Positions 1 through 6,235 of a stretch of 24,374 bases of DNA are shown here, in pieces; positions within the stretch are counted from its first letter, which is position 1; each line of letters begins with the position of its first letter. The position numbers and the translations under genes are program-made. The stretch comes from CAZCDM01 sp964497475. Its GTDB lineage: Bacteria > Planctomycetota > Phycisphaerae > SM23-33. The DNA lies in assembly GCA_964497475.1 (NCBI GenBank), contig CAZCDM010000018.1, forward strand, positions 1 through 24,374. The letters run 5' to 3'. The notes under the pieces were generated by a model. That model was not told where the DNA came from. It was given only the letters and a program-made list of their open reading frames with translations, and searched no databases.

Positions 1-19
1 AATGTCAGGATCGGTCCGA

Positions 20-397
20 TCAGGCAGCCCGCTGCCGTTGCTGATGATGAAGGGGGTCGAGTTCGATCAGGCTGTGGCTGTCGTTGCTGAACCGCCACGT
101 CCGCCCGGTTTCCGGGCAGTGGAACAGCGTCGCCTCGTCGGTCTCGGAGAGAATCTCTTTATCGCACGCCCAGCCTGTCCCCATCCGACCGATGGGGCCG
201 CCGACAAAATCCGAACGGTGACGGCGAAGGGCTCGCTCCGTCACCGCCAGACCATCGACGTCGCCGAGGACGACCTCCCAGGCCTTATGCCCCGACAGCC
301 GCCAGCCGTATTCCGGCCAGGAGATATAGACCGACACGGCCGGCTCGGCCGGCTGACATCCATCCATGGCTTCCAGCACACGCTTCTTGGGTATCAT
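20..397 (-). CDS. Hypothetical protein, 125 aa
   Basis: I do not recognise this protein. It is soluble-looking, with no signal peptide or membrane segment. It is rich in Trp (including two in the second half), with Cys near residues 14, 78 and 93. The C-terminal half reads like a compact beta domain (TGWACDKEIL, then TLFHCPETGRTWRFSND), and the end is a Gln/Arg-rich tail. The start is set by a strong GAGGAGG at 402-408 (minus strand). That site is only one base from an ATG at 400 but four bases from the ATG at 397, so I prefer 397. It lies downstream of the 138-aa gene on the same strand, with a stem-loop between them. Composition fits real coding sequence, and the opposite frames give low-complexity translations. 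Function unknown; presence of a gene is fairly sure. Confidence 0.6.
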   Translation of the reverse strand: MIPKKRVLEAMDGCQPAEPAVSVYISWPEYGWRLSGHKAWEVVLGDVDGLAVTERALRRHRSDFVGGPIGRMGTGWACDKEILSETDEATLFHCPETGRTWRFSNDSHSLIELDPLHHQQRQRAA

Positions 398-442
398 CAT
401 GCCTCCTCGGCAAGGCGAGAATCATTCGTCTCGAATTCGACG

Positions 443-462
443 CACAGCCGAGGGCGGCTGTG
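443..462 (-). other. Stem-loop between the two small minus-strand genes
   Basis: A perfect 8-bp inverted repeat, CACAGCCG / CGGCTGTG, with a 4-base loop lies between the stop of the 138-aa gene and the Shine-Dalgarno of the 125-aa gene. No T-run follows on the minus strand, so it is not a standard intrinsic terminator. It could be a processing or stability hairpin in the joint transcript, or a rho-assisted stop. A 10-bp palindrome, TCGAATTCGA, follows at 431-440. Confidence 0.4.
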
Positions 463-492
463 TCGCACGCGGTGTCGAACAGGTCAATCCTT

Positions 493-909
493 TCAGAAAC
501 GCACGGCCCATTCGGTCTTCTCGCCGGCGGTAATAACGGGCAGCTTGCAGGCGCCGCTGGCGGCGGGCACGAGCGGGACGTCCTGGCCGAAGGTGGGCCC
601 GGCGGCCTCGAAGAGCACGACCTTATCCAGCCGGATGGAGGAGGCGGTGGCATTGTCCAGCCAGGAGCGGATCTCGATTCGCTTGTCGTCAACGCTCTCG
701 ACCGCCAGCAGGAGCTTGACCCCGCCGGTGAGCGTCAGGACCTGCCCGGCCGATCCGTCGGGCATTTCGCCGGGCTGGGAGTCCGTCACCTCGCAGGGGT
801 TCTGCTGGCCGTCGAGCCAGAGGCGCGGGCGCAACCCGGTCAGGCCAAAACCCTGCCAGTCCGGAATGACGAGGTCAATCGTGTTGCTGTCGCTGTGCTG
901 CAATTGCAT
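493..909 (-). CDS. Hypothetical protein, 138 aa, beta-strand rich
   Basis: I do not recognise this protein with confidence. It has no signal peptide or membrane segment. The sequence alternates short hydrophobic strands with turns (QVLTLTGGVKLLLAVES, then KRIEIRSWLDNATASSIRLD), as in a beta-sandwich. The style is reminiscent of the N-terminal sandwich domain of glycoside hydrolases such as alpha-galactosidases, but no catalytic domain follows, so this is only an impression. Cys at 39 and 121. The ATG at 909 is preceded by a purine-rich GGGAAGG that sits rather close to the start. A 20-bp palindrome lies just upstream, so expression may be controlled by a dimeric regulator. It diverges from guaB. 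Confidence 0.55.
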   Translation of the reverse strand: MQLQHSDSNTIDLVIPDWQGFGLTGLRPRLWLDGQQNPCEVTDSQPGEMPDGSAGQVLTLTGGVKLLLAVESVDDKRIEIRSWLDNATASSIRLDKVVLFEAAGPTFGQDVPLVPAASGACKLPVITAGEKTEWAVRF

Positions 910-921
910 GCCTTCCCAGCA

Positions 922-941
922 TGCCTATGCAAGCATAGGCA
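922..941 (-). promoter_or_regulatory. Operator-like 20-bp palindrome
   Basis: TGCCTATGC-AA-GCATAGGCA is a 9+2+9 dyad located 12 bases upstream of the 138-aa gene. On the minus strand it contains TATGCT, which could be a -10 box 16 bases after a weak TTTTCC, so a bound dimeric repressor would block that promoter. As RNA it could instead fold into a hairpin just before the start codon. The symmetry is seen in the sequence; the function is inferred. Confidence 0.4.
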
Positions 942-985
942 CCTGGACGAGCCGGAAAAATTTTTCTCCCTCTCCGGCGGCAACG

Positions 986-1015
986 TTGACAGCGACGGCC
1001 CGGCGGGGATATAGT
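986..1015 (+). promoter_or_regulatory. Sigma70-type promoter of guaB
   Basis: TTGACA at 986-991 and TATAGT at 1010-1015 are separated by 18 bases. The -35 is a perfect consensus and the -10 matches five of six. Transcription should start near 1021-1022, giving a leader of about 125 bases before guaB. An ATG lies exactly at the predicted start (1021). Confidence 0.7.
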
Positions 1016-1020
1016 CCGTC

Positions 1021-1149
1021 ATGGAACACCTCTGCCACCATCGCACCGCGTCGCTCCCCCGACGCATCGGTCCGGGCCGTACCGGCCAGACCAAACTTCC
1101 TGCCGCGATGGCCGCCGCCCCCCTCCAAACCCAACGGGAGATGCCATGA
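1021..1149 (+). CDS. Possible leaderless upstream ORF before guaB, 42 aa
   Basis: An ATG at 1021 lies five bases after the -10 box, where transcription should begin, and opens a 42-codon frame. Its TGA (1147-1149) overlaps the guaB ATG (1146-1148) as ATGA, the usual sign of translational coupling. The peptide is basic and His-rich near its N-terminus (MEHLCHHRTASLPRR) and resembles nothing I know. It may be a coupling or attenuation leader rather than a functional protein. It may also be chance, because guaB has its own GGGAG site. Confidence 0.25.
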   Translation: MEHLCHHRTASLPRRIGPGRTGQTKLPAAMAAAPLQTQREMP

Positions 1150-2606
1150 AAGACAAAATCGTTGCCGACGGAATCACCTTTGACGATGTCCTGCTCCAGC
1201 CGGCCCGGTCCAGCGTCGTGCCCAGCGAGGTCGATACCTCCTCGCAGCTGACGCGGAACATCCGCCTGAACATTCCCATGGTCTCGGCCGCCATGGACAC
1301 CGTCACCGAATCGAAGCTCGCCATTGCCCTGGCCCAGGAGGGCGGGGTCGGCATTATCCACAAGAACCTCTCCGTCGAAGCCCAGGCCCGCGAGGTCGAG
1401 AAGGTCAAACGCAGCGAGAACGGCATTATCACCGACCCGATCACCCTCCCGCCGGACGAATCGACCGCCACGGCCCGGCAGCGTATGGCCGTGCACAACG
1501 TCAGCGGCTTTCCCATCGTCGAGGCCGACGGCACGGTCGTGGGTATCCTCACCCAGCGGGACATGAAGTTCCTCTCCGACGACAGGCCCATCCGCGAGGT
1601 GATGACCAAAGAGAAGCTCGTGACGGCCTCGCCGGATACCTCGCTGGAAACCGCCGAGCAGATTCTCTCCGAAGCCAAGGTGGAAAAGCTCATGCTCGTC
1701 GAGGGCGGCAAGCTCGTCGGGCTGGTGACGATGGCCGACATCGACAAGATGAAGAAGTTCCCCCACGGCTGCAAGGACCCGCGAGGCCGACTCCGCGTCG
1801 GTGCCGCCACCGGCGTGCTGGACTTCGATCGCGTCGAGGCGTTGATCGCCGCGGATGTCGACGTCATCGTCGTCGACACGGCCCACGGGCATAGCGACAA
1901 CGTCATCAAGACCGTCGAGAAGATCAAGAGCGAGTACGACATCGAGCTGATCGCGGGCAATATCGGCACGGCCGCGGCGGCCGAGGACCTCATCGCCGCC
2001 GGCGTCGACGCGGTGAAAGTGGGCATCGGCCCGGGCGCCATCTGCACCACGCGCGTCATCAGCGGCGTGGGCGTCCCGCAGATCACCGCCGTCCACGATG
2101 TCTACAAAGCCGCCGAGCCCAAGGGCGTGCCCGTCATCGCCGATGGCGGCATCCGCATGTCGGGCGACATTACCAAGGCGGTCGCGGCCGGCGCATCGGC
2201 CGTCATGCTCGGCAGCCTCTTTGCCGGGCTGGACGAAGCCCCCGGCCGGCTGGTCATCTACAAGGGCCGGCGGTTCAAGCTCTATCGCGGCATGGGCTCG
2301 CTGGGCGCGATGGTGGAAGGCTCGGCCGACCGCTACGGCCAGAAGGACGCCCAGGCCGACAAGCTCGTGCCCGAAGGCGTCGAGGGGCGCGTGCCCTACC
2401 GCGGGCCGCTCTCGGAATACGTCTACCAGATGGTCGGCGGGCTGCGGGCCGGCATGGGCTACTGCGGCTGCGCGACGGTCGACGAGCTGCGCCACAACGC
2501 CCGATTCATCCGCATCTCGGCGGCGACCGTGGCCGAGAACCATCCGCACGACATCACCATCACGCAGGAGTCGCCCAATTACAGCTCGTGGCACGAGGAC
2601 CAATAG
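1146..2606 (+). CDS. guaB: Inosine-5'-monophosphate dehydrogenase
   Basis: Catalyses the NAD-dependent oxidation of IMP to XMP, the committed step of GMP synthesis, in the cytoplasm. The 486-aa length is typical of bacterial IMPDH. The order is an N-terminal barrel segment (TFDDVLLQPARSSV), a CBS-domain pair at about residues 93-205, then the rest of the (beta/alpha)8 barrel. The catalytic loop GIGPGAICTTR places the nucleophilic Cys at residue 300. The phosphate-binding DGGIRMSGD and the YRGMGSLGAM segment (about 380-389) are present, as is the mobile-flap region with YGQKDAQADKLVPEGVEG. The GGGAG at 1136-1140 supports the ATG at 1146. A near-consensus promoter lies upstream. No guaA is adjacent. 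Nothing is missing or odd in the enzyme itself. Confidence 0.97.
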   Translation: MKDKIVADGITFDDVLLQPARSSVVPSEVDTSSQLTRNIRLNIPMVSAAMDTVTESKLAIALAQEGGVGIIHKNLSVEAQAREVEKVKRSENGIITDPITLPPDESTATARQRMAVHNVSGFPIVEADGTVVGILTQRDMKFLSDDRPIREVMTKEKLVTASPDTSLETAEQILSEAKVEKLMLVEGGKLVGLVTMADIDKMKKFPHGCKDPRGRLRVGAATGVLDFDRVEALIAADVDVIVVDTAHGHSDNVIKTVEKIKSEYDIELIAGNIGTAAAAEDLIAAGVDAVKVGIGPGAICTTRVISGVGVPQITAVHDVYKAAEPKGVPVIADGGIRMSGDITKAVAAGASAVMLGSLFAGLDEAPGRLVIYKGRRFKLYRGMGSLGAMVEGSADRYGQKDAQADKLVPEGVEGRVPYRGPLSEYVYQMVGGLRAGMGYCGCATVDELRHNARFIRISAATVAENHPHDITITQESPNYSSWHEDQ

Positions 2607-2610
2607 ATCA

Positions 2611-2639
2611 TTGCCACCCCGCCCCCCGGCCAGTACAAT
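2611..2639 (+). promoter_or_regulatory. Promoter of the lipoprotein gene
   Basis: TTGCCA (2611-2616), 17 bases, TACAAT (2634-2639). It starts five bases after the guaB stop codon, so the small lipoprotein can be transcribed independently. The predicted start near 2646 leaves room for the GGGAG Shine-Dalgarno before the ATG at 2661. Confidence 0.6.
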
Positions 2640-2660
2640 TCCGCCACAGGGAGAATAACC

Positions 2661-3221
2661 ATGAAAATCATTACGCTGATCGCACTTGCACTGCTGACCG
2701 TCGCCGGGCTGACCGGCTGCAACAAACTTCAGGAACTCCAGATGCAGGAGGGCCTGGCCCCCGGACGCGGCACGACGCGCACCATGGGCGGCGAACATTC
2801 CTACCAGGAAGTCTTCGCCACGGCGCGACAGGTGCTCAGCCAGTACTTCTCCGTCCAGTCGGCCGACCCGGCCACGGGCATCATCAAGACGCGCCCCAAA
2901 GACGTCCAGGCCGGCAACGAACGGCTGCTGGGCGGCTCGCCGGCGCGCCAGATCGCGACCATGCAGATCACCCAGGAATCCGGTCAGGTCGTCGCCCAGG
3001 TGCTCGTAATGCAGCAGCGGCAGGGCTCGGCCCCGCGCCAGCAGATGGGCTACAGCCAGGAACGCACCAACTACACCGGCCAGCCCGGCACGGAAACCCC
3101 CGCCGACGGCGAGGCAGCCACCACCCCCGAGCAGAACGTCGCCTGGGAAAACGAAAAGGCCATCCACTCCGTCGAGATCAAAATCCTCGACGACCTCAAC
3201 AAGGCCCTGATGGGCAAGTAA
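2661..3221 (+). CDS. Small envelope lipoprotein of unknown function, 186 aa
   Basis: A signal peptide of about 19 residues ends in the lipobox LTGC (residues 17-20), so Cys20 should be acylated and the protein anchored in a membrane on the periplasmic side. The mature part begins with a Gln-rich stretch. A small alpha/beta-looking segment follows (EVFATARQVLSQYFSVQSADPATGIIKTR) that resembles the general style of short lipoproteins with a conserved 'sequence of development, then loss' fold, but I cannot assign a family. A low-complexity Gln/Thr/Pro region lies at about 115-155, and the end is helical. It has a Shine-Dalgarno and its own promoter. It is convergent with the NagA-like gene, with 12 bases between the stop codons. 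Being a lipoprotein is sure; the role is unknown. Confidence 0.85.
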   Translation: MKIITLIALALLTVAGLTGCNKLQELQMQEGLAPGRGTTRTMGGEHSYQEVFATARQVLSQYFSVQSADPATGIIKTRPKDVQAGNERLLGGSPARQIATMQITQESGQVVAQVLVMQQRQGSAPRQQMGYSQERTNYTGQPGTETPADGEAATTPEQNVAWENEKAIHSVEIKILDDLNKALMGK

Positions 3222-3233
3222 CCGGCCGAGCCT

Positions 3234-4160
3234 TTACCCGCCGGCCTGGTCCAGCACCTTGCGCGGATTCTCCGCCATCATCAGCCGGAGTGTCGATTCG
3301 TCCAACCCCATCGACCGCAGGTTGGCTGCACTGCGGGGCATGGTAATCGCCGAGCCGACCAGGTGCGAGCCGTCGTGGCTGCGGGCGACGAGGTCCTCGC
3401 CGATCTGCAACGTCCAGCGGCTCAGCGTATACGTGCCCGGCCCCAGGCCCGCCGGGGCAATCGCATCGGAGACCACCACGCACCGCTCCGGCCCGGCCAC
3501 GTGCAGGTAATTGCCCAACGCAAAAAGCGGCACGTGGACGCCATCGGCGATGAAGCTCACCCACAGCCGATCGGCCAGCGAGAGCACCCGCTGCACGATA
3601 TTGTCGTGCCGCGGAACCATGTTATGACACCCATTGCCCAAATGCGTGAAGTAGCTCAGGCCGGCATCGCAGGCCTCGGCGAGCTGGTCACGCGAGGGGT
3701 CGCAATGGCCGGCAGCGACAATCACGCCCTGGCCAGCGAGCCAGCGCGTGGTGGCGAAGCCTGCATCGAACTCCGGCGCGAGCGTGACGATCTTGACCAG
3801 GCCGCCGCCGGCCTCGACGAACCGACCGGCCGCCTCGGGCGTGGCGGGGATGACGCTGTCGGCCGGGTGCGCGCCGCGCGGGCCATCCTCGGCGTTGATG
3901 AAAGGCCCCTCGACGTGAATGCCCGCAATCATCTTCGCGATCGTCTCGTCCTGGCCAATCAGCTCGACCAGCCTGGCGATGCGGCTGCACATCACATCGA
4001 GCTTCTCGGTGATGATCGTCGCACAAATGCCCGTCACGCCATCGGCAGCGAGGGCATCGCAGGCGAGGCGGAGCTCCTCGCCCGGCAGGTCGTCCTGGTT
4101 GAAGTCCACGCCGCCGTAGCCGTTGATCTGCAGGTCGAAGTAGTTGATCGTCTCAGACAT
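3234..4160 (-). CDS. nagA: NagA-like N-acetylglucosamine-6-phosphate deacetylase, barrel-only
   Basis: Amidohydrolase-superfamily protein resembling NagA, which turns GlcNAc-6-phosphate into GlcN-6-phosphate plus acetate in amino-sugar recycling. Visible motifs are FDLQINGYGGVDFN at the first strand, HVEGPF with Glu84, AAGHCDP with His152, FTHLGNGCHNM with His173, ADGVH with His208 and the catalytic Asp in VSDAIAPAG (Asp232). It is 308 aa against about 380 for the family: it starts directly at the barrel and stops at NPRKVLDQAGG, so the flanking beta-sandwich that NagA builds from both termini is absent. The start at 4160 is preferred over in-frame upstream codons because AAAGGAAT precedes it and the family homology begins there. 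It is transcribed divergently from the sigma54 activator. Exact substrate is less certain than the fold. Confidence 0.85.
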   Translation of the reverse strand: MSETINYFDLQINGYGGVDFNQDDLPGEELRLACDALAADGVTGICATIITEKLDVMCSRIARLVELIGQDETIAKMIAGIHVEGPFINAEDGPRGAHPADSVIPATPEAAGRFVEAGGGLVKIVTLAPEFDAGFATTRWLAGQGVIVAAGHCDPSRDQLAEACDAGLSYFTHLGNGCHNMVPRHDNIVQRVLSLADRLWVSFIADGVHVPLFALGNYLHVAGPERCVVVSDAIAPAGLGPGTYTLSRWTLQIGEDLVARSHDGSHLVGSAITMPRSAANLRSMGLDESTLRLMMAENPRKVLDQAGG

Positions 4161-4187
4161 CGGATTCCTTTCGATTGGGGTGGGGGC

Positions 4188-4216
4188 ACTGTATCGCCCG
4201 GCCGGGCCGATGGCAA
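4188..4216 (-). promoter_or_regulatory. Promoter of the NagA-like gene
   Basis: Read on the minus strand: TTGCCA (4216-4211), 17 bases, TACAGT (4193-4188). The expected transcription start near 4181 gives a short leader containing the AAAGGAAT Shine-Dalgarno. Its -35 lies only six bases from the -35 of the divergent activator promoter, so the two polymerases should compete. Confidence 0.55.
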
Positions 4217-4222
4217 GGCCGC

Positions 4223-4251
4223 TTGCAACCCCGCCGCCCCCGCCCGATACT
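4223..4251 (+). promoter_or_regulatory. Promoter of the sigma54 activator, leaderless type
   Basis: TTGCAA (4223-4228), 17 bases, GATACT (4246-4251), then six bases to the ATG at 4258. No Shine-Dalgarno is present, so the transcript would begin at or beside the start codon. The -35 forms a small dyad (GCAAG-GCCG-CTTGC) with the -35 of the divergent gene. Confidence 0.55.
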
Positions 4252-4257
4252 ACAGCC

Positions 4258-5682
4258 ATGAATCAGGCCGACCCATCCCCGCCGGTGTTCGATTCCGCCG
4301 CCGCCCTGCCCGAACCGTTCCGCCGGGCGCTGCTGGAGGTCATCCCCTGCGCGCTGATCGTCCTCAACGAGGTCCGGCGGGTGATCTTCTTCAACGCCGC
4401 AGCCGAGAAACTCACCGGCTATGTCGCGGCCGACATGCTCGGCGCTTCGTGCGAGACGCTGCAGCAGACCTTCCGGGGCCCGGCCGAGCCGGACGTCCTG
4501 GCCGTGCTCTGCCCCTTCGAGCACCTCACGGGCCACTGGCAGGACGAGTGCGAACTGCGCCGCAAGGATGGCACGGCCGTGACGGTCGTCCGCCGCGCCT
4601 GCCCGGTCACCGACGCCCAGGGCGAAGCTATCGGCACGATCCAGGCGCTGATGGACATCAGTGCGATCAAGCAGGCCCGGTCGGAAATCGTCCAGCTGCG
4701 GGACAAAATCGCCCGGCTGGGGCAGTTCGGGCAGATCGTCGGCACGAGCCCGCCCATGCAGAAGCTCTTCGAGCGGATCGCCCTGGCCGCCGAGACCACC
4801 GCCAGCGTGGTCATCACCGGGCCGACCGGCACGGGCAAGGAACTCATCGCCCGGACGCTGCACGAGCGGAGCGACCGCCAGGCCGGGCCGTTCCTGGCCG
4901 TGAATTGCGGCGCGCTGCCCGAGGGGCTCATCGAGGCCGAGCTGTTCGGCTACGTCAAGGGCGCCTTTACCGGCGCCTCGGCCGACCGCAAAGGCCGCTT
5001 CGCCCAGGCCCACGGCGGAACGCTGCTGCTGGATGAGGTCGGCGAGCTGCCCGCCCCCGCCCAGGTCAAGCTGCTCCGCGCCCTGCAGGAAGGCGAGATC
5101 ACCCCCGTCGGCCAGAGCACGCCGCAGCACGTCGACGTCCGCATCATCGCCGCGACCAACCGCGACCTGCGCGAGATGGTCCGCCAAGGAACCTTCCGCG
5201 AAGACCTCTACTACCGCCTGGCCGTCATGACCCTGCACGCCCCACCCCTGCGCGACCGCCGCGAGGACATCCCCGCCCTGGCCAGCCATTTCATCGCCCA
5301 GTACAACGGCCGCTACGACCGCCACATCGAGCGGTGCGACCCGGCCGCCCTGCGCCGCCTGGAGAGCTGCGCCTGGCCGGGCAATGTCCGCCAGCTCCAG
5401 CACGCCATCGAACACGCCTTCGTCGTTTCCGGGCCCGACGCCCGCGTCATCGGCCTGCAGGACCTGCCCGAGGACATCCTCACCCCGCCGACAACCCAGC
5501 CTGACCCGGCCAGCCCGGCCGAGCCGACTCCCACTGCACCGCCGGCCTCGCCACAAGACGAAGCCCAACAGGTCCGCGATGCGCTGGACCGCACGGGGGG
5601 CAATAAAACCCAGGCTGCCAGACTGCTGGGCATTACCCGGGCGGGGCTGTACAAAAAGCTCAAACGCCTCGGCCTGTCGTGA
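4258..5682 (+). CDS. Sigma54-dependent transcriptional activator (PAS-AAA-Fis)
   Basis: A bacterial enhancer-binding protein of 474 aa. A PAS domain (about residues 22-135, with NAAAEKLTGY typical of PAS) senses an unknown signal. A short coiled linker follows (136-155), then the AAA+ domain: Walker A GPTGTGKE (188-195), the sigma54-contacting GAFTGA loop (235-240, intact), Walker B LLLDE (256-260), ATNRDL and the arginine-bearing FREDLYYRL. A Pro-rich linker (about 408-432) leads to a Fis-type HTH (about 436-472, NKTQAARLLGITRAGLYKKL). There is no receiver domain, so it is not a classical two-component regulator. The ATG at 4258 sits six bases after a -10 box and has no Shine-Dalgarno. Downstream lie a palindromic array and a -24/-12 promoter ahead of trxA, its most likely target. 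Confidence 0.93.
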   Translation: MNQADPSPPVFDSAAALPEPFRRALLEVIPCALIVLNEVRRVIFFNAAAEKLTGYVAADMLGASCETLQQTFRGPAEPDVLAVLCPFEHLTGHWQDECELRRKDGTAVTVVRRACPVTDAQGEAIGTIQALMDISAIKQARSEIVQLRDKIARLGQFGQIVGTSPPMQKLFERIALAAETTASVVITGPTGTGKELIARTLHERSDRQAGPFLAVNCGALPEGLIEAELFGYVKGAFTGASADRKGRFAQAHGGTLLLDEVGELPAPAQVKLLRALQEGEITPVGQSTPQHVDVRIIAATNRDLREMVRQGTFREDLYYRLAVMTLHAPPLRDRREDIPALASHFIAQYNGRYDRHIERCDPAALRRLESCAWPGNVRQLQHAIEHAFVVSGPDARVIGLQDLPEDILTPPTTQPDPASPAEPTPTAPPASPQDEAQQVRDALDRTGGNKTQAARLLGITRAGLYKKLKRLGLS

Positions 5683-5689
5683 CCCTATA

Positions 5690-5750
5690 GCGCAAACTAA
5701 ATGCGCATACTTTGCGCAAGCTGCATGCGCATAGTTGGCGCATGCTATAT
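5690..5750 (+). repeat. GCGC palindrome array, probable enhancer (UAS) for the activator
   Basis: A 24-bp unit is repeated about 2.5 times (5690-5713, 5714-5737, 5738-5750). It holds five GCGC cores at 5690, 5703, 5714, 5727 and 5738, spaced 13, 11, 13 and 11 bases apart. Three sit in full octamer palindromes: ATGCGCAT (5701-5708), TTGCGCAA (5712-5719) and ATGCGCAT (5725-5732). Two 17-bp dyads of the form TGCGCA-N5-(T/G)GCGCA result (5702-5718, 5726-5742). The second widens to perfect 8-bp arms GCATGCGC/GCGCATGC. It starts eight bases after the activator stop and lies about 70-130 bases upstream of a sigma54 promoter, the usual UAS geometry. The repeat structure is seen; binding by the neighbouring activator is inferred. 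Confidence 0.65.
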
Positions 5751-5754
5751 AATT

Positions 5755-5773
5755 GTCCGTTCGGACTTTTTTT
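5755..5773 (+). terminator. Intrinsic terminator after the activator gene
   Basis: GTCCG-TT-CGGAC forms a short hairpin (effectively four pairs with a four-base loop), followed at once by seven T residues. The stem is short, but the T-run and the position 70 bases after the activator stop fit. It separates the activator transcript from the trxA operon. Confidence 0.6.
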
Positions 5774-5817
5774 ATTAACACCCTGAGATACAAGGCTTTA
5801 TGGTAATGCTTCTTGTA

Positions 5818-5833
5818 TGGCATGGCTGTTGCG
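5818..5833 (+). promoter_or_regulatory. Sigma54 (-24/-12) promoter of the trxA operon
   Basis: TGGCATG-GCTG-TTGCG matches the sigma54 consensus TGGCAYR-N4-TTGC. GG (5819-5820) and GC (5831-5832) are separated by the obligatory ten bases. Transcription should start near 5844, leaving a leader of about 43 bases with an AAGGAG site before trxA. No convincing sigma70 promoter was found in this gap. Confidence 0.7.
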
Positions 5834-5886
5834 GTTGGTGAGGCATTGATTGATTGTCAACCTGACCCCTTACGAAGGAGATAGCG

Positions 5887-6216
5887 ATGCAGACAGCCGA
5901 GCTTAAGAATCTTACCGAGAGCAATTTCGATGCGGCGGTAGCCGAGGGCGTGACGCTGGTGGACTTCTGGGCGCCGTGGTGCGGCCCCTGCCGCATGCAG
6001 ACCCCGGTCCTGGAAAACCTCGCCGGCCAGATCGGCCAGATCGTCCGCATCGCCAAGGTGAATGTGGACGAGCAGCCCGCCCTGGCCGGGCGGTTCCAGG
6101 TCTCGGGCATTCCGTTGCTGGTGGTGCTCAAGGACGGCCGGGAGGTCCAGCGCATGGTCGGCCTGCAGACCAAACAGGCCCTGCTGTCCGTGCTCAGTGA
6201 GCACGCCGATGTCTAA
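5887..6216 (+). CDS. trxA: Thioredoxin
   Basis: A 109-aa single-domain cytoplasmic thioredoxin that reduces protein disulfides. The active site WCGPC is at residues 31-35, preceded by the canonical VDFWAPW. The cis-proline is Pro76 in SGIPLLVV. The usual buried Asp is Asp26 (LVDFW). The length matches the family. The AAGGAG at 5875-5880 fixes the start. It is the first gene after the sigma54 promoter; the next gene follows within 20 bases and the RND gene after that, so they look co-transcribed. The symbol trxA is given by family; the genome may encode other thioredoxins, and this one may be dedicated to the neighbouring membrane proteins. Confidence 0.93.
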   Translation: MQTAELKNLTESNFDAAVAEGVTLVDFWAPWCGPCRMQTPVLENLAGQIGQIVRIAKVNVDEQPALAGRFQVSGIPLLVVLKDGREVQRMVGLQTKQALLSVLSEHADV

Positions 6217-6235
6217 TCGAAAGGACGCCAATACA

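Noticed and set aside
2..1183. 393-aa plus-strand open frame across the first kilobase
   Set aside because: Runs through both small minus-strand genes and the guaB start; Pro/Arg/Ser-rich translation without domains. The minus-strand genes have better composition, and one has a strong Shine-Dalgarno.
840..3167. 775-aa open frame on the minus strand opposite guaB and the lipoprotein
   Set aside because: It is the antisense of two clear genes. The translation is low-complexity Asp/Gly/Arg/His, typical of the complement of GC-rich coding DNA.
4211..4227. TGGCAAG...CTTGCA resembling a sigma54 promoter upstream of the activator
   Set aside because: GG and GC are eleven bases apart, one more than sigma54 tolerates. 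The sequence is better explained as two divergent -35 boxes.
5690..5750. CRISPR or replication iterons
   Set aside because: The 24-bp unit repeats only about 2.5 times with no spacers, and there is no replication or cas gene nearby. An enhancer for the adjacent sigma54 activator explains it better.
5748..5753. Perfect TATAAT just after the palindrome array
   Set aside because: No -35-like box at 16-18 bases upstream, and the terminator hairpin begins two bases later, so a transcript from it would end at once.
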